A stretch of DNA of 64,000 bases from Candidatus Methylacidiphilum fumarolicum. GTDB taxonomy: Bacteria; Verrucomicrobiota; Verrucomicrobiia; Methylacidiphilales; Methylacidiphilaceae. The DNA is taken from assembly GCF_949774925.1 (NCBI RefSeq), contig NZ_OX458932.1, positions 1,178,001-1,242,000 of the forward strand, given 5' to 3'. This document shows positions 57,850 to 64,000 of the stretch, piece after piece; the stretch's first letter is position 1; the number at the start of each line of letters is the position of its first letter. The position numbers and the translations under genes are program-made. Under the pieces are notes generated by a model, which did not search any database, had not been told where the DNA came from, and saw nothing but the letters and a program-made list of their open reading frames with translations.

Positions 57850-59330
57850 AATCGATCTCGAACAGAGAGCCTTTGCCGCTCAACGGGAAGAAGCGAGAGT
57901 TTCTTGCGGGTTTTTGCCCACGCTACTCAGCTAAGAAAGAGCGTTTTCTTCACTCTTTTCTGGCTTGAGCCACTTTGCAAAAAGCCTCTGCGAACATGGG
58001 GAGCAAGGCTATCCCTTGGCGGAAGACTTCGCTTGTCTGAACGGGTTTCAGACTAGATGTGAAAATAGACACTTAAGGATGCCTTCGTGACAGTTAAGAA
58101 GAGGTTGCTTGCCTACTCAGCATGAATTGGTCCGAAGGCCCGCTGCAGAGGAGGAAGGAAAGAAACAGAAAAGAGACTTGCCTTTTGGACGCTTCGTTTC
58201 ATCGGGCAGATCTTCTTATTTCTGCGGGGAGAAACCCTCAATTATCCCTCTGTGCCTTTCCATTCTCATAGGAGAGGAAGGATGCTATATTCCTGCAGTT
58301 GCGAAAGGACCTGCAGAAGGCCAGTGGAAAGCCGCCGAGAACACAATCAAGCCATTTGGCGAGCTTCGAGGCCAGCATCTACTAGAACTGCCTCTACTGG
58401 ACCTTCGAGGAGAAGGGAGGGGGATATATCACCCTCATGAGTCTTTAATTCAGCAAGGAGATTCTAGTGCCTTTGTCCTGCAAAATGGGAATCTCGGGCG
58501 ACATCCGCCTTGTTCTGAACGAGAGGGGGGATGGAGATCCATTATTTAGCGGCGGTAAAAATTCCGAAGCGGCTTGAAGGCGAAGCCGGTGGCATCGATG
58601 CAGGTCTTTCTGAGGTCTTCCCTAAGGATCATGGGATGTGGTATAGGAAAGGCTTTAGTGAGATGCTCTCCTGGTTGACATGCATCCACAAAAAGAGAGG
58701 GGAGAACCGGGGTGGGCTTCATGAGATCCAGCGGGACACTAAGTACCTATTCAAGGCCAGGCGGATCCGTAGGAAGAAGCTGGGAGGCGAATATCACCGA
58801 AAGCGGCTGCGAAAAATCACAGGTGGAAATCAAACAGCAGCCGAACACAAGCCTGAGCTTATTTATTGCTTCGCAAAAGCTCTCAGCGTCCTCATCAGAG
58901 CTCCTTTGCTTTTGGGATCATGCGCCGAGCAAGAAGCTTGCTCTATACATCATCCTGATTCGGACCGAGTCGCTTCGGAACCGAATCGAATTGCTGGTGC
59001 CTCTGGGAGGTTCCCATCGAGAGAGGGCCAACCTGGCCTATAGCTCTCTGTCTTTATCCGAATTGCAGGTATGTTCATCCAAAGAACCGTGCCAAAGACA
59101 GCTTTGCGTGCCGAGAGGGTGGATAGGAAAGTCATGCGGATTGGATTGGTGCATGCAACCTAAAAGAAATGATTGGACATCCGGAGAATATTGTAGTGGA
59201 TTCCGAAGAGCCGGCTGCCTGCGATTCTTTCGGAGAAGTTTTCCCATAGGAAGGAAAAACCGCTCGATTGGAAACTCGAGGTGGAGGGCTATTCTAGAGT
59301 GGCAGACCCCAGCTATAGACATACACTATC
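57850..59330 (+). pseudogene. TnpB remnant of copy C
   Basis: The N-terminal part near 57865-57990 reads LPLNGKKREFLAGFCPRYSA, collinear with LPLNTKKWEILEYLCLCY of copy A. RuvC-I is GIDAGLSEVF with its Asp, and a zinc-ribbon remnant lies near 59050. Several frameshifts separate the blocks. The first zinc Cys is Tyr (YPNC). Not functional. Confidence 0.7.
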
Positions 59331-59370
59331 GGATAAGCGCGAAGAAGGAGCAATTGTCATCGTGATTAAT

Positions 59371-59530
59371 GGGAGCATCGACGGATTGTACGCAGCCGGC
59401 TCTTCAATCCCATCTCTTTCTCCTAGAGAAAGAAATAGTATTGACAATTCTGTGATCTCCCGGCACAAAACCTAGGCGAAAAGAATAAACTTGGGTAAGG
59501 AGCAAGCAAGTTCTGAGTATGTTTTATAGT
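59371..59530 (+). ncRNA. Candidate reRNA/omegaRNA scaffold of copy C
   Basis: GGGAGCATCGACGGATTGTA (59371-59390) and, 100 bases later, CCTAGGCGAAAAGAATAAAC (59471-59490), as in copies A and B. The hairpin of copy A is weakened here by base changes. Evidence is conservation and position only. Confidence 0.4.
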
Positions 59531-59589
59531 AATAGATCAAAAGTGTTTTTATTAAATAATTTTTTAAAAAGCGAATTTAGGACAAATCT

Positions 59590-60237
59590 GTGAAAAAAGG
59601 CTATGCTCTTGCTCGTCTTCTGACTTTAGGTTTTTTAAAACTCTTTTTTGATTTTAAAGTCTATGGACAAGAAAATATTCCTTCTTTTCCAGTATTGATT
59701 GTAGCAAATCATTGTAGCTATCTTGACCCACCCATTGTGGGCTGTGCGTTTCAAAAAGAAATTTATTTTGTTGCCAGGAAAACTTTGTTTGACAGCTTCT
59801 TACTTGGAAAACTTATTGGCTATTTGAACACAATACCTCTGGATCGAGATAAACCTGAAGTTGGTTCGTTTCGGCTCATTCTAGATCTTTTTGAAAAAGA
59901 AAAGTCCATCCTTATTTTTCCAGAAGGAACGAGGAGCCCTTCAGGAACTTTGCAAAAAGCTGCTCCAGGGGTAGGATATATTGCCGCAAAAGCAAAAGTG
60001 GCTGTGTTGCCCATAAGGATATTTGGTTCTTTTGAGGCCTTTCCAAGGACAGCTAAAATTCCAAAGCCTCATCCGATCAGGGTAGTCATAGGTAAGCCTT
60101 ATTGGCCTATGCCGTGTCCTCCTGGACTTTCTAAAAAATCGTACTACCAGAATGTCGCTGATGAAATGATGGAAAAAATAGCATCACTCCGCTTCGATGT
60201 TAAAATGGATTCTGTACAAAAGGATTTGCTTGTCTAA
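59590..60237 (+). CDS. plsC: 1-acyl-sn-glycerol-3-phosphate acyltransferase (PlsC)
   Basis: The 215-residue protein starts with GTG. It has the acyltransferase motifs NHCSYLDPP (H-x4-D) and FPEGTRSPSG and an N-terminal hydrophobic helix. It adds the second acyl chain to lysophosphatidate in the inner membrane. Many bacteria have cmk-plsC-rpsA in this order. Here the IS607 relic and feoAB have been added around it. Confidence 0.9.
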   Translation: MKKGYALARLLTLGFLKLFFDFKVYGQENIPSFPVLIVANHCSYLDPPIVGCAFQKEIYFVARKTLFDSFLLGKLIGYLNTIPLDRDKPEVGSFRLILDLFEKEKSILIFPEGTRSPSGTLQKAAPGVGYIAAKAKVAVLPIRIFGSFEAFPRTAKIPKPHPIRVVIGKPYWPMPCPPGLSKKSYYQNVADEMMEKIASLRFDVKMDSVQKDLLV

Positions 60238-60243
60238 GGGAAA

Positions 60244-60262
60244 TTTTACAATATTAGTAAAA
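60244..60262. promoter_or_regulatory. Palindrome in front of feoA
   Basis: TTTTACAATATTAGTAAAA is a 19-base near-palindrome with 6-base arms, ending 10 bases before the feoA ATG. It resembles the arms of the candidate operator upstream of mntR (TTTTAG...CTAAAA). A Fur- or DtxR-type site is possible. It could also be an AT-rich coincidence. Confidence 0.35.
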
Positions 60263-60272
60263 CTATACTTAG

Positions 60273-60551
60273 ATGATTGAAAAAGAAAGGAAAGCTAACA
60301 GCAATAGGAAAAATACTATTTCTCTAGCCGAAGCGGATATTGGCTCTATCTTTTATATCCATTCGATAGAGGGAAACGCCGTCGAATGTCATCGGCTTAG
60401 GGAGTTGGGATTTTGCGAAAAGGCAGAAGTGGTGAAGATTGCTCATGGAGCGATGACGGTTTGTTTGGTCTGTGGCTCGAAGATAGGACTAAACAAGTTG
60501 TTAGCAAAAAGAATTTTTGTTACTTCTGCCAAAAAAGATTCGGCCATTTAA
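60273..60551 (+). CDS. feoA: Ferrous iron transport protein FeoA
   Basis: The 92-residue SH3-like protein has the pattern of FeoA: SLAEADIGSIFYIHSIEGN, ECHRLRELGFCEKAEVVKI and GAMTVCLVCGSKIGLNKLLA. It is thought to bind FeoB and modulate its activity. The N-terminal 17 residues are basic and probably not part of the fold. FeoB follows 80 bases later. Confidence 0.93.
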   Translation: MIEKERKANSNRKNTISLAEADIGSIFYIHSIEGNAVECHRLRELGFCEKAEVVKIAHGAMTVCLVCGSKIGLNKLLAKRIFVTSAKKDSAI

Positions 60552-60631
60552 TAGCATACAGCTTGTCTATTTTTTTTGTTTAAGTGAAGTAGTTTTTAAA
60601 GCGTTCTTTTTGTTTTTATTAGCTTGTTATT

Positions 60632-62749
60632 ATGGCATTGTTAAAGAAAGATGAGCGGGTTTTCAAATCAGAATCAGCCAGTAAGCTTTTCACTTTTGCT
60701 CTTGTAGGCAATCCAAATAGTGGAAAAACCACTTTATTTAACGCCCTGACCGGCTTAAGGCAGAAGATTGCAAATTATCCGGGAGTCACCATTGAAAAAA
60801 AAGTGGGGATTTTTTACACACTTTATGGAGAAAAATGCCAACTGATCGATCTGCCTGGAACTTATAGCCTTCTACCTAATTCTCCTGACGAAAAAATCAC
60901 GACTGAAGTGCTATTGGGATTGAGAGAAGACACTCCTAAACCTGACGGCATTATCTGTATTGTTGATGCTTCAAATTTGGAAAGGAGTTTGTATCTTGTT
61001 AGCCAGATTCTGGAATTGGACAGACCTGTGGTAATCGTTCTCAATATGATCGATGAACTTGCGGCCAAAGGATGGGAAGTGGATTGTCGGATCCTTTCCC
61101 AAAAGTTTAACTGCCCTGTGGTTCCCTGCCAGGCAAATAAAAAGAGTGGTGTAGTTCAGTTAAAAACGGTGTTGAGTAAAGAAATCGCTCGATCGAAACC
61201 TTTTGTTCTGAATTATCCAGATTTTATAGAAGAAGAAATTACGACTCTTGAAAATCAGAGTGAAATTCAGGGAATAGGCCCAATTAGTAGAATAATGCTT
61301 CTTCTTCTTTTGCTTTCTCCAGATCCAGAAACAACAGCAAAGTTGTTTCGCATGGATTTTCTCATTCAGTCAGTAAAACGGGCTCAGGAAAAAATCGGGA
61401 AACTAAAGCCCGACTGGAGGGATGCCGTGGTTAGAGAAAGATTCCTAACTTTGCAACATCTTGTGAAAGGCGCCGTAAAAAAAGGGGTGCATCTTTCTAG
61501 AGGCTTAAGTGATATGATCGACCGTTATGTGGCACACCCCTTTTGGGGATGGTTGATTTTTTCTATGGCGATGGCATTGATGTTCCTAGCGGTTTTTGGG
61601 ATGGGATCTTATCCAAAAGACTTAATAGATGAAGGAATGAGAGCTATTTCAGAAAAGTTTCAAACGGTTTTTCCTCCTGGAGATCTAAGGGATCTTATAT
61701 GTCAGGGAATCATTGGAGGAGCTGGCAATGTAGTTGTCTTTTTGCCTCAGATCCTTGTGCTTTTTTTCTTCATTGGCTTATTAGAAGATACGGGCTATAT
61801 GGCTAGAGCGGCCTTTTTAATGGATAAACTCATGAATGCGGTAGGTCTTCATGGAAAATCTTTTTTACCTTTACTTAGCAGTCATGCCTGTGCGATTCCA
61901 GGGATCCTAGCCGCTAGGACAATAGATAATCCTAAAGATAGGCTTTTGACTATCCTCATAGCTCCTTTTGCTAGTTGTTCAGCTCGCCTTCCCGTTTATG
62001 TTCTTATGTGTGGCGTGCTCTTTTCTCAACATTCCCATCCAGTTTTATGGAGTTCCTTTACTATTTTCTTTCTGTATATTTTGGGGATAGGAGGTGCTTT
62101 TTTCTTTGCCTGGATCTTTAAAAAGACTCTTTTTAAAGGCAAACAATCCTTTTTACTTTTGGAATTGCCCCCCTATCGTCGCCCATCGATAAAGTCGATT
62201 AGCTTGCAAATGTACGAAAGAGCTTTAGCCTTTCTCAAAAGGGCTGGAACGATCATTGTTTCGGTTTCTATTCTATTGTGGTTTTTAACTTCTCATCCAA
62301 AATTTCCTGGAGAATCTAATTCTCAAGCACTTTCTCATAGCTTTGCTGGAAGAATAGGGCATTTTATTGAGCCGGTCATTAAACCTTTAGGTTTTAATTG
62401 GAAAATCGGCGTAGGGCTCTTAAGTGCTCAAGCTGCCAGGGAAATGTTCGTCAGCACCATGGGGGTAATTTATACAGGAGAAGAAACCAAGGAGAATATT
62501 CTTCCTTTGGCTCAAGCTATGCGCAAGGATAAATGGCCAGATGGAAAAGAAGTGTTCAGTCCCTTAAGCTGTTTTTCGTTGATGATCTATTTTGCTTTTT
62601 CTTTGCAATGTTTAAGTACTGTTGCTGTTGTGAGACGAGAAACCGGCTCATGGAAATGGGCGCTTTTTCAGTTTGCCTATATGACTTCCTTTGCTTATTT
62701 TTGTGCTTTCCTATTTTATCAAATAGGTTTATTATTAGGTTTTAGTTAA
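60632..62749 (+). CDS. feoB: Ferrous iron transporter FeoB
   Basis: The 705-residue protein has an N-terminal G domain (G1 GNPNSGKTTLFNALTG, G2 NYPGVT, G3 DLPGTYSL, G4 NMID), a helical GDI region, and about eight membrane helices with the conserved PFASCSARLPVYVLM gate motif and a second GAGNVVVFLPQI Gate. It imports Fe(II), powered or gated by GTP. The adjacent feoA and the tiny Cys-rich protein downstream complete the locus. Confidence 0.97.
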   Translation: MALLKKDERVFKSESASKLFTFALVGNPNSGKTTLFNALTGLRQKIANYPGVTIEKKVGIFYTLYGEKCQLIDLPGTYSLLPNSPDEKITTEVLLGLREDTPKPDGIICIVDASNLERSLYLVSQILELDRPVVIVLNMIDELAAKGWEVDCRILSQKFNCPVVPCQANKKSGVVQLKTVLSKEIARSKPFVLNYPDFIEEEITTLENQSEIQGIGPISRIMLLLLLLSPDPETTAKLFRMDFLIQSVKRAQEKIGKLKPDWRDAVVRERFLTLQHLVKGAVKKGVHLSRGLSDMIDRYVAHPFWGWLIFSMAMALMFLAVFGMGSYPKDLIDEGMRAISEKFQTVFPPGDLRDLICQGIIGGAGNVVVFLPQILVLFFFIGLLEDTGYMARAAFLMDKLMNAVGLHGKSFLPLLSSHACAIPGILAARTIDNPKDRLLTILIAPFASCSARLPVYVLMCGVLFSQHSHPVLWSSFTIFFLYILGIGGAFFFAWIFKKTLFKGKQSFLLLELPPYRRPSIKSISLQMYERALAFLKRAGTIIVSVSILLWFLTSHPKFPGESNSQALSHSFAGRIGHFIEPVIKPLGFNWKIGVGLLSAQAAREMFVSTMGVIYTGEETKENILPLAQAMRKDKWPDGKEVFSPLSCFSLMIYFAFSLQCLSTVAVVRRETGSWKWALFQFAYMTSFAYFCAFLFYQIGLLLGFS

Positions 62750-62774
62750 TTAGATGAATTTAGAGAACTATTAA

Positions 62775-62915
62775 ATGAAATGGCAGAGTGTTATTAGTGG
62801 TATCCTTGTATGCATGGCCTTGATTTATCTAATATGGATATACAGGAGAAAGGGCAGTGGTTCATGTGGCTGTGACAAATGTATAAAAGAAAAAAAGGTA
62901 GATCCATTCTCTTGA
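62775..62915 (+). CDS. FeoB-associated Cys-rich membrane protein, 46 residues
   Basis: This very short gene starts 25 bases after feoB. It encodes one membrane helix (SVISGILVCMALIYLIWIY, about 5-23) and then a basic stretch and the Cys cluster GSCGCDKC (residues 29-36). Small Cys-rich membrane proteins of this kind accompany feoB in many bacteria and may help load or sense iron. It was read by hand from the sequence, with ATG at 62775 and TGA at 62913. Confidence 0.8.
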   Translation: MKWQSVISGILVCMALIYLIWIYRRKGSGSCGCDKCIKEKKVDPFS

Positions 62916-63041
62916 GATCTAGCCTAACCGTGACAGCTCTTGATTTTTTCTTTATTCCTAATTTTTTCTAATAAGAGGCATTTTTTTAAGGAGCATTGAA
63001 AAAAGGATAAGTTATAAAAGTTATAATAAGAGAGGATAAAA

Positions 63042-64000
63042 ATGGTAGAAATGACTTTAGCGTCGATTCCTGATTTTGTAGAAGGAAGCATTGTCAAGGG
63101 AAAAGTTGTAGACAAAAATTCTAAGGAAGTGGTTGTAGACATTGGCTACAAATCCGAAGGTATCATTCCCCTAAGTGAATTTGAAGAGCCCGAATCGATA
63201 CAGGTTGGACAAGAAATAGAAGTTTTATTGGAGAGCTTGGAAAATGAAGAGGGAATGGTCGTTCTTTCTAGGCAAAAAGCCGCGCAAAAACAGAATTGGG
63301 ATAAGATCTTAAAAACATTTGAAGAAGGCGGGACGATCACTGGGAAAGTTAAGCAGGTTGTTAAGGGAGGATTAATGTTAAACATTGGAGTGGAGGCCTT
63401 TTTGCCTGCCTCTCAGATCGATGTAGTCCCACCCAAAAATTTGAAGGAATATGAAGGAGCCACGCTAACCTGCAAAATCGTCAAAATTAGTGAAGAAAGA
63501 AAAAATGTTGTTTTATCAAGAAGGGAAATTGTAGAAGCAGAAAGAAATCAAAAAAGACTTCAATTTTTGGAAAAAGTTCATGTTGGGGATCTTGTAAAAG
63601 GAGTAGTCAAAAACGTTACGGATTTTGGAGCTTTTATCGATTTGGATGGCATTGATGGGCTTATTCATATTACGGATATGAGCTGGGGTCGAATCAATCA
63701 CCCTTCTGAAATTCTTAAAGTGGGTCAAGAAATCGAGGTGGTTGTCATCGATGTGGATAGGGAAAAAGAAAGGGTTTCTCTTGGACTAAAACAGAAAACG
63801 CCAAATCCCTGGGAAAATATTGAGGAAAAATATCCTGTAGGCACAAAGGTCAAAGGGAAAGTAGTCAATCTTGCTCCTTATGGAGCGTTTATAGAACTTG
63901 AACCTGGAATTGAAGGATTGGTACATATTTCAGAAATATCATGGACGCAAAAGATAACAAAACCAAGTGAAGTCCTTTCTATGGGGCAGGAAGTAGAAGC
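63042..64000 (+). CDS. rpsA: 30S ribosomal protein S1, 5' part, runs off the window
   Basis: The frame opens at ATG 63042 after the ribosome site AGAGG (63031-63035) and has no stop before 64000 (319 codons visible). It holds successive S1 (OB-fold) repeats: EGSIVKGKVVDKNSKEVVVD, GGTITGKVKQVVKGGLMLNI, VGDLVKGVVKNVTDFGAFID and VGTKVKGKVVNLAPYGAFIE, each about 75-85 residues. GLIHITDMSWGRINHPSEIL is typical of S1 repeat 3. S1 binds mRNA at the small subunit. The cmk-plsC-rpsA neighbourhood supports the call. Confidence 0.95.
   Translation, partial: MVEMTLASIPDFVEGSIVKGKVVDKNSKEVVVDIGYKSEGIIPLSEFEEPESIQVGQEIEVLLESLENEEGMVVLSRQKAAQKQNWDKILKTFEEGGTITGKVKQVVKGGLMLNIGVEAFLPASQIDVVPPKNLKEYEGATLTCKIVKISEERKNVVLSRREIVEAERNQKRLQFLEKVHVGDLVKGVVKNVTDFGAFIDLDGIDGLIHITDMSWGRINHPSEILKVGQEIEVVVIDVDREKERVSLGLKQKTPNPWENIEEKYPVGTKVKGKVVNLAPYGAFIELEPGIEGLVHISEISWTQKITKPSEVLSMGQEVE

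Larger units (their letters stand above)
57330..59530 (+). mobile_element. Decayed IS607-type element, copy C
   Basis: Same order as copies A and B: a tnpA fragment (VVMATRTSG near 57610, equivalent to VVIHKGRLVRFG), tnpB from about 57850, and the shared tail. The left end is missing or has diverged beyond recognition; homology begins near 57330. RuvC-I is readable at about 58570 (GGIDAGLSEVFPKDHGM, where the Asp is kept). A zinc-ribbon remnant occurs near 59050-59120 (YPNCRYVHPKNRAKDSFACR). It sits between the aroA-cmk run and plsC, interrupting an otherwise common gene order. Confidence 0.78.

Overview
The window is a low-GC (roughly 40 percent by eye) bacterial chromosome segment carrying densely packed, mostly housekeeping genes with several decayed insertion elements between them. 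Bactofilin, a Kdo hydroxylase, the aroA-cmk...rpsA neighbourhood, the GlgB/TreS-maltokinase/TreYZ set and the general style of the proteins fit a Gram-negative member of the Verrucomicrobia. My best guess is a Methylacidiphilum-like acidophile. No diagnostic methanotrophy gene lies in the window, so the genus is inference only.

Layout: 0-4.4 kb holds a TPR protein, pyruvate dehydrogenase E1 (pdhAB, minus strand) and a class III aminotransferase. 4.45-6.7 kb is a decayed IS607-type element (serine recombinase plus TnpB). 7.4-12.6 kb holds a Dabb-domain protein, bactofilin, a Kdo hydroxylase, ribosomal proteins S18 and L28, a DksA-like protein and glucose-6-phosphate isomerase. 12.9-14.3 kb is a second decayed IS607 copy. 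14.6-30.8 kb is a trehalose/glycogen island: treY, treZ, a treS-maltokinase fusion, an NtrC-type response regulator with its histidine kinase, and glgB. A GC-rich IS200/IS605 element (tnpA plus frameshifted tnpB) is inserted between treY and treZ, and a tRNA-Leu(GAG) lies upstream of treS. 30.9-33 kb is mntR-mntH, with a palindromic candidate MntR operator. 33-38 kb holds aconitase, an unknown alpha/beta-hydrolase-like protein and a peptide-binding lipoprotein. 38-41.4 kb is secG-tpiA-pgk-gap. 41.5-49 kb holds an MsrB-MsrA fusion, CutA, another IS relic, mnmA and the tig-clpP-clpX operon. 49.9-54.4 kb holds trxB, an ATP-grasp-like unknown and sucCD. 55-64 kb holds an aroA-cmk fusion, a third IS607 relic, plsC, feoA-feoB with a tiny Cys-rich partner protein, and the start of rpsA, which runs off the right edge.

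The genes cover central carbon metabolism (PDH, TCA, lower glycolysis), a storage-sugar/osmolyte pathway linking maltose, trehalose and alpha-glucan, metal acquisition (Mn through MntH/MntR, Fe through FeoAB) and protein quality control (Tig/ClpXP, Msr, TrxB). The most interesting unexplained signals are: a conserved non-coding tail shared by the three dead TnpB copies (candidate omega/reRNA scaffold); a leader upstream of treY with mutually exclusive hairpins; metal-regulator-like palindromes before mntR and feoA; and an enhancer-binding-protein two-component system whose kinase gene overlaps glgB. I did not see a convincing new defence or biosynthetic system.
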